A stretch of 64,000 nucleotides of DNA from Musa acuminata AAA Group. Taxonomy: Eukaryota > Streptophyta > Magnoliopsida > Zingiberales > Musaceae. Numbering within the stretch: the first letter of the stretch is position 1; each line of letters begins with the position of its first letter. The notes under the pieces were generated by a model that made no database searches, had not been told where the DNA came from, and saw only the letters and a program-made list of their open reading frames with translations. Location: contig NC_088345.1 in NCBI RefSeq assembly GCF_036884655.1, positions 26,267,501 to 26,331,500 of the forward strand. Reading direction: 5' to 3'. Shown here piece by piece: positions 53,091-64,000 of the stretch. The translations under genes and the position numbers were made by a program.

Positions 53091-54904
53091 CACGTTGTTC
53101 GTGCGAATGATTGGTTTTGAACTGCGTGTGTTATGTTTAGGAAGAATATTGACGTCAAAATCGTTGACACAAAAGCGAGGAAGGGCAGCAACAGTTGCTG
53201 CCCTCGATCTGCATACCTGCAGCCACCTGCAGCGGCAGCCGCAGCTGCAGCCGCAGCCAGGCAGCACAGCGCCGGCGCATGCGCAAGCGCTGTGCCTACA
53301 GCAGCCGGCCGGCGGTCTGCTTACAGCAGGCTTGCTGCTGGCGGGGCTGGCAACCCACGGGCAGAGGCGCCGCAGGGAAGCGGCGCCTGCCGCCGAAAGG
53401 AAGCGGCGCCTGCCACCGCTGCTCCCGCGGGCGAAACCCCCCACAGGGGCGGCCGCCCGGCGGTACAGCACCGTCTGCGGAGGCAGCGGCGCCCGAAGGG
53501 GGCGCCCACCCGCAGCGGCATCGCCGCCAGCGGGCGTGCCGCCTGCAGGCGAGGGCAGTGCCCTCGCCCCGCCGCACAGGCCGCCGCCGGCAGGGTGGCG
53601 GCGGCGGCAGCAGCAAAAAGGGCAAAGGGTATTAGGGTTTTCTGGGCAAAAGACAGTTTTGCCCCTCGGAATTTGAGAAATTCCAGTTTCTGTCTTTTGT
53701 CCAAATTACGAAAATACCCTTAGGAATTGAGAAATTCCCTATATATCCCTGATTTCAGAAAATATTAATTAATTAAAAGGTTTAGTTGATTATTATTTTT
53801 ATTATTATCCAGTAGTCCTACATGATGATGATTATTTATACATGTGATGTATGATGTGTGGACGGATGATCATGGACCGTGTGATGTGTGTACTTGTGAT
53901 TATTATTATTGAGGTCTGCGAACCTCCATTATATTTCTCGTTTATTGTCGGGCCTGCGTGCCTATGATTAAGTTGTAATCACATGAGGAGGCGCAGCGGG
54001 AGCGTGGATGCCATAGCGGGACCCACGAGACGGACGATCGTGATGCATGGAGATGCATCAAGATGTCGACGGAACCGACGAGGACGAGATGGACGATCAC
54101 AAGGCATGGAGATGCACCGTTGTACACATAGATCTTGATGTGAGTGATTAGGCCTACTGGCTCGGGCCTAATCATATTAGGTTGTGGTCCATGATCATCT
54201 GGTGTGATTGCTTATACACATACTAGATATGTATATATATTTGCATGCGATGTAGATATATATTAAATATGCATATGTGTGACATGTCATATTAGGAGAC
54301 CAAATCATAGAAATATCTCTCGATAATATTAAGTCGGTAAACGTGAGGCAATTAGATTGACCCACGTGGCCTTCCATCGTTATGAGTAGGAACCGAATCC
54401 CGGTGTAGGTTGAGTTGGTCGAGTCCCTCGAGACTCACCTATATCGCGATTCGCTATCTTGCTTACGACATAGAGATGTCACTGGTGACCTGAGGGCATG
54501 ATATGCTTGGTCGAGTCCCTCGAGGGTATATCATCAAATCAGACTTATCTTGTAACGAAGGTGTTGACTTAACCGAGCATCATGGTTGGTCGAGTCCCTC
54601 GAGGCCATGGTGATTCGGAGGCCGAACAGGACGGGAATCACAAGGAGTTGTGATCGGCAAGAGTTGTCTACCTTTTAGGCTTAGTGTGATTGGTCGAGTC
54701 CCTCGAGGTTACACTAAGACGCTGATTGGATCCTGATCCCCACTAGAAGTCTGCCGGAGACTTCCGTTTCACGTGCTGAGGGTGTCGCGTGACTCGTTAG
54801 TAAAATAGTGGGAGCATATTAAGATAGAAGTCCATATCTTGATAGTTTATTTCTTGCAAAATCTGCATGTTATTCATTTTTTGCTACATCTTTATTTTCA
54901 GAAA
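53091..54904 (+). other. A1 long 5' leader with GC island and 16-bp repeats
   Basis: 1.8 kb between PBS and gag. 53200-53625 is very GC-rich with GCAGC/GCCGC runs; it is open in several frames on both strands simply because stops are rare. The motif GGTCGAGTCCCTCGAG occurs four times without change at 54417-54432, 54509-54524, 54588-54603 and 54692-54707. The leader probably carries packaging and dimerisation signals, by analogy with other LTR elements. Confidence 0.75.
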
Positions 54905-57900
54905 ATGTCGTTTTCAAATCCCGTACGTGGCATACTTGATGTCAACCGCCTCACTGGTCCAAATTATACGGATTGGCTCCGTAACTTGAGAATTGTTCTC
55001 ACAGCGGAGAAAATCGTGTACGTCCTTGATACAGTGATGCCTACGCCCGAAGAAGGGGCAAGCGAGGATGAGATCGCTCGCTACGTGAAGTACATTGATG
55101 ACTCCACTCTTGCTCAGTGCTATATGTTGGGCTCTATGACTCCAGAGTTACAGAGACAACATGAAAAGATGGATGCCAGATCCATTCTCCTACATGTCCG
55201 TAAATTGTTTGAGGAACAGGGAAGGACTCAACGATATGAGATATCCAAGAGCCTTTTCCGTGCTAGGATGACTGAGGGGACACCGGTTCAGAACCATGTC
55301 CTAAAGATGATTGAGTGGATAGAGAAACTCACAGGTCTAGGAATGGTCCTAGAGGATAACTTGTGTGTGGACATTGTGCTTCAGTCCCTACCAGATTCCT
55401 TTTCACAGTTCATAATGAACTTTAATATGAACAAGCTTGAGGTGACTCTCCCAGAGCTCCTCAATATGTTGAGGGAGGCAGAGAGTACTATTAAGAAAGA
55501 GAAGCCAGTTCTCTACACTGGTGAGACCAGAAAGAAAAGGAAAGCAGAAAGGTCCCTTAAGAAGGGAAAGGGCAAGGGCAAACAAGGTAAAGCAAAGGTT
55601 GCTAAGAAAGACCCAACAAAGGACAAAGGCCAGTGCTTCCACTGTGGTAAAGATGGGCACTGGAAGAGAAACTGCAAAGAGTACCTTGCAGAAAGGGCGA
55701 AACAAAAGCTTGATGAAGCTTCAGGTACATTCATGATTAGTCTCCATTTGTCAGACTCTTATGATAACACATGGGTATTAGATACCGGTAGTGCTTATCA
55801 TATATGCAATTCGTTGCAGGTTCTGGCAAGGCCTAGGAGACTAGAGAGAGGCGAGATGGACCTCAAGATGGGTAATGGAGCAAAAGTTGCTGTATTAGCT
55901 GTTGGCGAGGTCGCCCTACATCTGCCTAGTGGAGCTTTTATTGCATTAGATGCATGTTATTTTGTTCCTTCTATTATCAAAAACATTATCTCCATTTCAT
56001 GTTTAACAGTTAGTGGATATAAATTTATTTTTGAGAACAATGGTTGTTCGATATTATTAGATGATAAGATCATCACGAAAGGAACATTGCATAATGGTTT
56101 ATTTATGTTAGACACCACTCCACATATCATGAATATAAATGTGTCCAAAAGGAAACGAGATGAGTTGAACAGTGCATACCTGTGGCATTGTAGGCTAGGT
56201 CACATCCATGAAAGAAGGATTCAAAAGTTGCTAAATGATGGATATCTAGATCCATTCGACTATGTGTCATATGCAACTTGTGAGCCTTGCATTCGTGGAA
56301 AACTGACCAACTCTCCATTTAGTGGAACTGGAGAGAGAGCCACCGAGTTGTTGGAACTCATGCTGGAGGTTACTCCTACTTCATTACATTTACTGATGAT
56401 TTCTCAAGGTATGGATATGTGTACTTAATGAAGTACAAGTCCGAGGCCTTTGAGAAATTCAGAGAGTATAAGAATGAGGTGGAGAACCAGACTGGAAAGA
56501 GTATCAAAACTCTTCGATCAGATCGAGGAGGTGAGTACTTAAGTACAGAGTTTACTCACTTCCTCAAGGACCATGGGATATTATCCCAATGGACACCTCC
56601 TTATACACCTCAGCTCAATGGTGTCTCTGAAAGGAGAAATCGTACATTATTAGATATGGTACGGTCCATGATGAGTTTCGCTGACCTACCCATCTTATTC
56701 TAGGCATATGCTCTAGAGACCGCAGCTTACCTTCTGAACAGAGTTCTAACTAAGTCGGTAGTGTCTACACCATATGAGATATGGAAAGGGAAGAAGTCTG
56801 ATCTTAAGGTTGTTAAGATTTGGGGCTGCCCTGCCCACATTAAAAGACACAACCCCGATAAGTTAGAATCAAGGACAGAGCGATGCAAATTTGTGGGACA
56901 CCCCAAGGAAACTTGTGGGTATTATTTCTATCATCTCGAGGACCAAAAGGTCTTTGTAGCTAAGAGAGCAGTGTTCCTTGAGAAGGAACACATTCTTGGC
57001 GGAGATAGTGGGAGAATGATAGAGTTGAGCGAAGTTAGAGAACCAAGCTCAAGCACCACTCTACAGCCCGAGTCTGTTCAGGTACCTAATACACAAGTAT
57101 CAACTTTACGCAGGTCTGATAGAGTATCCCATCCTCCTGAGAGATATGTGGGACATATTAGAGCAGAGGATGTAGAGGATATTGATCCTCAGACCTACGA
57201 GGAGGCTATTATGAGTATAGACTCTGGGAAGTGGCAAGAAGCCATGAATTCTGAGATGGATTCTATGTACTCCAATAAGGTTTGGAACCTAGTTGATGCG
57301 CCCGAAGGTATTGTACCCATCGGTTGCAAGTGGATCTTTAAGAAAAAGATCGGAGTAGATGGAAAGGTAGAGACCTATAAAGCAAGGCTAGTGGCTAAGG
57401 GGTATCGTCAAAGGCAAGGTGTTGACTACGACGAAACTTTCTCACCCGTAGCAATGCTAAAATCCATCAGAATTCTATTGGCTATTGCAGCACACTATCA
57501 TTATGAGATCTGGCAGATGGATGTGAAAACCGCATTCCTCAACGGGAACCTGGAGGAGGAGGAGTATATGATGCAACCTGAGGGATTCGTGTCCAAGAAC
57601 TGCCCAGATAAGGTGTGTAGGTTGCTTAGATCCATTTATGGACTAAAGCAAGCTTCCCGAAGTTGGAACATAAGATTTGATGAGGCAATCAGATCTTATG
57701 ACTTCGTTAAGAACGAAGATGAGCCTTGTGTATAAAGAAAGGTAAGTGGGAGTGCTATTACCTTTTTGGTGATATATGTGGATGATATCCTCATCATTGG
57801 GAATGACATAGGAATGCTATCCACAATAAAGGCTTGGTTATCTAGACACTTCTCCATTAAGGACTTAGGGGAAGCATCCTATATCTTGGGGATTAGAATC

Positions 57901-58676
57901 TATAGAGATAGATCCAAGAGGATGCTTGGCTTGTCCCAGTCCAGGTACATAAAAACCATTGTCAAAAGGTTTGGCATGGAAAATTCCAAAGGGCAAACAT
58001 GAATATGATACCTTATGCCTCAGCAATAGGGTCTATCATGTATGTCATGCTATGTACTAGGCCTGATATAGCGCATGCTCTGAGTGTCACGAGCAGGTAT
58101 CAGGCGAATCCAGGCTTGGAGCACTGGAAAGCAGTAAAGTGTATCCTTAAGTACTTAAGAAGGACTAAGGATCTTTTACTAGTATATGGAGGTAATAGCC
58201 TTAAGGTTGAAGGCTACACTGACTCAAGTTTTCAGTCTGATGTCGATGATAGCAAGTCGAATTCAAGGTATGTGTACATCTTGAATGGAGGAGCAGTGTG
58301 CTGGAAGAGTTCCAAGCAAGATACCACTGCTGACTCGACCACAGAGGCGGAGTACATTGCTGCATCAGATGCAGCAAAGGAGGGAGTTTGGGTGAAGAAG
58401 TTCATCACAGATTTGGGAGTCGATACAGATAGCGACAAGTCGACTTCCTTATATTGCGACAACTATGGGGTGATTACTCAAATAAGGGAACCCGGGTCTT
58501 ATCAGAAGTGTTCTGAGGAGGTTCCAGCTTATAAGAGAGATCGTAACCCGAGGAGATGTAGCAGTGGAAAGAGTTCCATCCGAAGATAACATTGCAGATC
58601 CACTGACAAAGCCGTTGTCTCATTTTGTCTTTGAGCGTCACAGGGGTCTGATGGGGATCAGACACATAGGTGATTG
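54905..58676 (+). pseudogene. A1 gag-pol polyprotein, broken
   Basis: Start [20 protein letters not shown] at 54905. Gag with CCHC knuckle [14 protein letters not shown] (55634-55675); protease DTGS at 55781; GAG-pre-integrase [12 protein letters not shown] near 56180; integrase with [17 protein letters not shown] and SERRNR (DDE) between 56385 and 56640; RT with YVDD at 57775-57786; RNase H with TDSSFQSD and TTEAEYIAAS. Lesions: deletion with frameshift near 56370, TAG at 56701-56703, TAA at 57733-57735, deletion of about 70 bp near 57988 relative to A2, and a small deletion near 58506 shared with A2. The element therefore cannot make its own full Pol. Confidence 0.93.
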
Positions 58677-58697
58677 GCTTTAGGTCAAGTGGGAGAT

Positions 58698-60195
58698 TGC
58701 TAGTCATAAGTGCCCAGCAAGCCAATCACGTGAGTGATGGCACGTGTGACTTGATACAGAATCTTTTTGCTTATTATATTTTGGCGTATATCACTTTATA
58801 ACTATTGCATAAATGCATATATATATTGTGATGTTCTTGGATTTGTGCAATGGGAATCGGATCGTGATGAGATCACGATAATGAGATCGATTCACCTTTA
58901 AACACATATCCTAAATAATCCCGGTCATAGGTTACTCGAGAGGGACATCGTGATAACCGGATAGACTGGTGTGCTGTATACCCGTCCATATGATGGATGC
59001 AGCTGGTCTCATAGCTGCTCGTGTAGGGACACTAGGGATACAGTACAGGTGCTCATTGGAGAATGAGTTCACTGATTGATCCGCTTACGGAATGCTGGAT
59101 GGTTGATGATGCCTTATTGTCAGACAACGATTCCGTAGTCCTAGTGGTGTATCTGGTTCTTAGACTTGAGACACCAAGGATGTCCTGTATGAGTGCTCCA
59201 CTCTTTGATACCAGACTTATAGGTTTGGCTGTTCCCAGATCTAGTACAGTTGGTCATTGGGAGTGGTAGTCGACCTTACGAGGGCTATTGAGTGTCGATA
59301 GAGGATCATCCACTCTCGGTATCATGAGAGGAATATCCCATGTGTTCTTGCTCAGACAAATCCCTGGCCAGGGTCATTCGGGTTGAGAGAGAAAGAGTTC
59401 TCCGGGAGAATCCGATTAGAGCGAGACTCGAGTAGAAACCGTATGGGTCTGACAACACCATGCTCGATATACGGTCTCTGGGATATTAGATGGATGAGGG
59501 ACTATAGGTACATGGTAACTGAGGACAGACAGGTCCAATGGATTGGATTCCCCTGTATCGTCTGGGGACTACGGCGTAGTGGCCTAGTACTTCCGTAGTC
59601 GATGAGTCGAGTGAATTATTACAGAGATAATAATTCACTGAGTTAGAAGGAGTTCTAACAGGTATGACTCACGGCCAGCTCGATATTGGGCCTAGAGGGT
59701 CACACACATATGGTAGGCATTGCGATGAGTAGAGGTTCGGATATGAGATATCCGACGGAGCCCTTGTCTTATTGGATGCAGATCCAATACCCACTAGGGA
59801 AAGGACCCATTAGGGTTTAGACACGGGATCTCTATAAATAGGAGGGATTCACAGCCTCATAGGCTAGAGTCTTTGCTTGCCCTTCCTATTCTCCTCTCCC
59901 TCTCCACCTCAGAGTAGGCCTGGAGTTTTGAGGAGCGTCGTCGCAACCCTGCTGTGTGGATCACCGCTAGAGAGGAGGACGCTTGACCTCCTTCACCCTC
60001 TCCTAAGGATCTGCAAGGAAACAGGGATATACGATCTCCCTAGGTAACACAATCTCTATACGCAGTTTTGTGTTTTTGCGGATTTTGCGCACCAATCTTC
60101 GCACGACGATGAACATCTTTTTGGGAATCGGGGATTTTTGTTTTCTTGTTCTTCCGCTGCGCATATGATGTCGCCCCCCCTATGATTTCCCAACA
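58698..60195 (+). repeat. A1 3' LTR
   Basis: Same length as the 5' LTR with about four substitutions. TATAAATA at 59833-59840. Follows the PPT directly. Confidence 0.95.
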
Positions 60196-60200
60196 GCACC

Positions 60201-60390
60201 TCCCATAGCAATCAAGGTCCGAATGGGTTGATCCATTCGGCCCAATTTCGGTTTTTCAGGGGCCCAATTGCCCTAAGATTAAGTTAATGGGATCACCTCC
60301 CATTTCCAACTTAATCATTGTGCTAACTATAATAAATCCTAAGACAATTGTTGCAGCTTGCTCCGGTGCGTCAATCGCTTCTTCCGGCGA
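60201..60390 (-). repeat. B-family inverse LTR (B3), right part
   Basis: After the second GCACC the inverse B LTR resumes and ends at GGCGAG (60390), the reverse complement of CTCGCCGGAAGAAGCG of the B2 LTR near 34970. The first 345 bp or so of the LTR are missing. Confidence 0.85.
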
Positions 60391-61908
60391 GACTGGGCGG
60401 TGCAACCTCTTCTGTCAAGAGGTAGCACCGCCAGAGCTCAAGTTTCGAGCTCTGCCAGGCGGTGCAACCTCTCCAGTCAGGCGGTGCAACTGCCTGAGCT
60501 CGGTCTTCGAGCTCTGGCAGAGAGGTGCAACCGCCCCTGACAGAGGTAGCACCACCCAGAGGCTCAGTCTTCGAGCTCTGCCAGGCGGTGCAACCGCCCC
60601 AGTCAGGAGGTGCAACCGCCTGATCCCGGAATTCCGGGATTTGATCGTTTTTAGCTCCAAATTTGAATTGGGTTGGGGCCTATAAATACCCCACCCATTC
60701 AGCACTGAAGAGATAAAGACCTACACCAAATTCTTGATCTTTTCTGTGATTCTAAGAGCTCAAATTTGTGTAAAAGTTCAAAAGTTCTCCTCTTTCTGTT
60801 CTTCAAGTCTTGAGTTGTAAAGAGAGGAGAGAAAGGTTCTGTAAGGGTTGTCTCCTGAGCCCGTCAAAAGGAGTGAAACTGTAAAAGGGCAGTTGGCCTT
60901 CGCCTATTGAAGGAAGGCCTCTAGTTGACGTCGGTGACCTCGTCGGTGGAGAAAGCCAAAAGTGGAGTAGGTCAAGACTGACCGAACCACTCTAAATCTC
61001 TGGTTTGCTTTTACTTTGAGCACTTTATCATTACTGCAAACCTCCTACATAGCTACTGCCCTCTACGCTTTTACGAACGAGTCTCTAAGTTCTGTTCTTT
61101 CCGAATCTGCATTCAAACGTAAATCGGTGTTTTCGTACGATCTCTACATTGCAGTTTACGTTTACGTCTTGATTCTGTTTATAACTGCAAACTGATTTCT
61201 GCGCTTTTACGAACGAGTCTCTCTGCAGTTTACGTTTACGTCTTGATTCTGTTTATAACTGCAAACTGATTTCTACGCTTTTACAAATGAGTTTCTCTGT
61301 AGTTTACGTTTACATTCCATTTATAACTGCAAACTGACTTCTGCGCTTTTACGAACGAGTGTCTAAGTTCAAATATTTCTGAATCTACGTTTTGACGTAA
61401 AACTGTGTTTAGACGCAAATTGCGCTTAGACGCAATCTGCGCTTAAGACGCAAACTGCGCTTAAACGCAAACTGCGCTTAGACGCAATCTGAGCTTCGAC
61501 GCAATCTGCGCTTAAGACGCAAACTGCGCTTAAACGCAAACTGCGCTTAGATGCAATCTGAGCTTCGACGCAATCTGCGCTTAGACGCAAACTGCGCAAA
61601 CTGTGCTTAGACGCAATCTGAGCCTAAGACGCAAACTGCACTTAGATGCAATCTGTGCTTAGTCGCAATCTGCATTTAGACGCAAACCGCATTTAGACAC
61701 AAACTCCATTTAGACGCAAACTGCATAAACTGCGCTTAGACGCAAACTGTGTTGAGACATAAACTGTACTTAATCATAAGTAATCTTAGAATCGGCTTTT
61801 GCATTAAAATAGTTTTTTATCGAACAAACGCAGCTTTCATTTTTAATCGCTGAAAGATTTCCGCTGCACTAATTCACCCTCCCCCTCTTAGTGCTCTCGA
61901 TCCTAACA
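60391..61908 (+). repeat. B-family LTR fragment (B4), forward orientation
   Basis: Begins inside the GC block (ACTGGGCGGTGCAACC) and runs through CCTATAAATACC (about 60680) to GATCCTAACA at 61908. About 650 bp of the LTR start are missing. It includes a degenerate 17-18 bp array of GACGCAAACTGCGCTTA-like units at about 61390-61770. With B3 it forms a head-to-head inverted pair. Confidence 0.88.
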
Positions 61909-62374
61909 TTAATAACTTAATCTTTAGTTTTCATAGAATAGGCCTAAATTTTTCTGGAAAAATCATCTATAAAAGTGACAAAATAAAGTGCAATATTGAT
62001 GCCAGAAACATTAATAGATCCACCAGGAATTTTTGTCCTTAAAGGACTACAGATATCTGTATAAATACGGTATATGACATGCATTTTCTAGACATAGCAA
62101 GACTAGCAAATGAAACTTTGTGTTGTTTACCAGCCAAACAATCAATACAAGGGTTCAAATGTGTACCTCTGAGGTCTGGCAATACCCTTCTCTTAGAAAG
62201 AGCTTGTAGCCCCTTCTCGCTCATGTGTCCTAGTCGCTTATGCCACAACTCCATGCAGAAGTCTTTTTCTGTTGCATTTAATTACTTACCATAAGCTTTA
62301 GCCTGCAACCTATACAAAGTATGACATTTCTTTCTATTAGAGCTAGCCCTAGGAAATTTACCAAAGGGTAATTT
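61909..62374 (-). pseudogene. Copia element E: GAG-pre-integrase and start of integrase
   Basis: Minus-strand frame with KCHTLYRLQAKAYG, MELWHKRLGHMSEKGLQAL, CIDCLAGKQHKVSF (62039-62254) and then RTKIPGGSIN...FVTFIDDFSRKI in another frame to 61940. This is the zinc-binding pre-integrase module of a copia Pol. The fragment is cut at 61908 by B4 and at 62375 by the LTR of element D. Confidence 0.87.
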
Positions 62375-62761
62375 TGGCAACCCAACAAAGATAATAAAGT
62401 GAAAAGATAAAAGCGACAAGAACACCAGATTTACGTGGTTCGGTCAATTGACCTTAACCTATATCCACGGACGAAGGAGGAGCAAATCACTACTATAAAA
62501 GAGGGACTATTACAAATGCCTTAGGAAGATGTTCCTAGGCCATAAAACACTTGAATCTATTAAACAAGAAAAACCCAAACTATAAGCCCAAAATATTTAA
62601 CTGAGTGTGGACTTAAACCCAAAGCAAACACTTAGGTTTTTCTTATGGTGTTACTTGTGGTGCATCTGACTTCAAAGCCCAAACACTTATTTATAGTTCC
62701 AATAGGAAATAACAAGCCTGATTTTCCCGATGTGGGGCTATGGGGACTTGCCAAACTAACA
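62375..62761 (-). repeat. Copia element D, 3' LTR
   Basis: On the minus strand it begins TGTTAGTTTGGC right after purine-rich AAGGTGGATAT and ends GGGTTGCCA. It is 387 bp with TG...CA ends. The site AATTT (62370-62374) is a candidate target duplication; its partner would lie beyond the window. It contains ACGTAAATCTGG and CGTGGATATAGG words common in plant copia LTRs. Confidence 0.75.
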
Positions 62762-63999
62762 AATATCCACCTTGGCTTGTCCCAACAAAACTTGCTCCAC
62801 CTTCTTCATAAAAGCCCCAACGAGCAATCACCAACAATGAACACCAACAAAGTCCAAGCACTGCTTGAACTTGTAAACTGGAAGAGGCTTCGTAAGCATA
62901 TTAGCTGGATTGTCCTTCGTATGAATTTTCTGAACAAGGACCTTTCCCTCAGCAATAGTATCCCATTGGCATTCAACAATTTTCTTACCCCAAGGCGGCT
63001 TTACAAGATCCCAAGTTCTATTTCAATGGAGAGATTCAATTTCTTCATTCATCACAATCAACCACTTAGCGGAATTATAACAAGAAACTACATTTAAGTA
63101 GGTAGTAGGCTCACCAACTTCACTCATTTCTTCTACAATAGACAAAGCATATGCAACCAAATTTGCATATCTTTGTGGTGGTTGAATATCTCTCCGTGGT
63201 CTATCCTTGGCTATGGAATATTGCTCTTCCTCTGGATCAACTTCGTCAGTAGACTCAGGACCATCTACTGGTATTCTTTGAGTAGAAGAGTTAGACTGAA
63301 AAGAATTAGAACTACCAATCTCAAGCTCCACCTGCTACTGCGCACTATCATTTGTACTAGTAGATTCCTTTTTGGAAGATAACATAGATAATTCATCAAA
63401 AGTAACATCTCTACTGATTACAAATTTTCGGGATTTGGGATCAGAACATCATAATCTGTATCCTTTCACCCCAGAAGCATACCCAAGGAAAATGTACTTT
63501 TTCGCTCGAGGCTCTAATTTTCCTTCATTTACATGCATGTATGCTAGACACCAAAAATTTTTAAATTAGAGTAATCAGCAGGAGTACCTGACCAAACTTC
63601 CTCCGGAGTTTTAAAGTTAAGTGCTGCAGAAGGAGCGCGGTTGACAACGTAATAGATCATATTAATCGCCTCTGCCCAAAAGTCCTTTATGAACCCTACA
63701 TTTGAGATCATACACCTTGCTCTCTCCAAGAATGTTTTGTTCATACATTTGGCCACACCATTTTGCTGAGGTGTCATCCTAACAGTGCGATGCCAAACAA
63801 TTCCTTCATTTTTACAAAATTCATTAAAGTTATGTTCACAAAATTCCATGTCATTATCTGTTCGAAGCCGCTTAATCTGTTTACCTGTTTGCTTCTCAAT
63901 CAAAGCCTTCCATTGTTTAAAGGTTAGAAAAACATCATTTTTATGCTTCGGAAAATAAACCCAAACTTTCATGGAATAATCGTCAATGAAAGTCAACAT
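62762..63999 (-). pseudogene. Copia element D: integrase, linker, and fused RT/RNase H ends
   Basis: Minus strand from the window edge: integrase core (63999-63544) with FIDDYS, LRTDNDMEF and the QNGVAK...E region, then the linker with RPRRDIQPPQRYANLV (63331-63023) and the RT start KPPWGKKIVECQW. The next codons are VQKIHTKDNPANMLTKPLP, the end of RNase H (62965-62870), so nearly all of RT and RNase H is deleted. The integrase ORF runs off the window end. Confidence 0.88.
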
Positions 64000-64000
64000 A

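Larger units (their letters stand above)
51580..60195 (+). mobile_element. A1: young but defective Ty1/copia element
   Basis: 8616 bp with LTRs of exactly 1498 bp (51580-53077 and 58698-60195) differing at about four positions. Perfect 5-bp duplications GCACC at 51575-51579 and 60196-60200. PBS at 53079, PPT AAGTGGGAGAT at 58687-58697. The internal gag-pol order (gag, protease, integrase, RT, RNase H) is Ty1/copia, but the frame has two stops and at least three deletions. Inserted into the inverse B LTR. Confidence 0.95.

Noticed and set aside
53095..53723. Overlapping long ORFs of 109-196 aa in the GC-rich leader
   Set aside because: They occur in several frames and both strands of a GC-rich, low-complexity stretch and have biased Ala/Arg/Pro composition without motifs.

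Overview
This is a nuclear plant window with one clear host gene and many nested transposable elements. The host gene is an SDP1-type patatin triacylglycerol lipase with spliced introns. Its first exon is very GC-rich while the rest is AT-rich, a contrast common in monocots. With the repeat content this suggests a monocot, possibly banana-like, but the species cannot be fixed from sequence alone. I found no CRISPR, operon, rRNA or tRNA gene.

Layout. 1-12212: the 3' part of an old Ty1/copia element (family A), which carries a solo LTR of its own family (138-1630) and, inside its 3' LTR, a 7.9-kb element of a second family (B1, 3066-11011). 12213-26000: the SDP1-like gene on the + strand, four coding exons (13369-13926, 23235-24101, 24443-24586, 24690-25622), 833 aa. 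Its 9.3-kb first intron holds an antisense Ty3/gypsy element (15922-22509), which itself holds a hAT-type element (19406-20351). 26000-29950: AT-rich DNA with two tandem-repeat fields. 29950-46272: a decayed gag-protease remnant split by element C1 (30687-45462), whose 3' LTR is split by a very young B element (B2, 34626-44126). 46273-50026: the 3' half of a minus-strand C-type element (C2). 50027-61908: an orphan LTR-like fragment, then two head-to-head B-family LTR fragments, the first split by a young copia A element (A1, 51580-60195). 61909-64000: two minus-strand copia fragments, one nested in the other.

The most interesting system is the B family. B2 has near-identical LTRs, perfect 5-bp target duplications, a PBS, a PPT, an intact 527-aa Sirevirus-like gag with two zinc knuckles, and a second intact 371-aa ORF (ORF2), but no protease, integrase, reverse transcriptase or RNase H. 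The much older B1 has the same two genes and also no pol. The family therefore looks like a pol-less, gag-carrying LTR retrotransposon (TR-GAG-like) that moves with enzymes supplied in trans. ORF2 is preceded in both copies by its own GC-rich LTR-like leader and a possible 72-77 bp intron. B and C elements share a short perfect hairpin next to the PPT and extra purine tracts upstream of it.

The young copia A1 also appears to have moved while defective: its LTRs differ at about four sites, yet pol carries several deletions and stops, one of them shared with the old copy at the window start. Trans-mobilisation is therefore a recurring theme here. All functional statements are inferences from sequence and family knowledge; no search was run.
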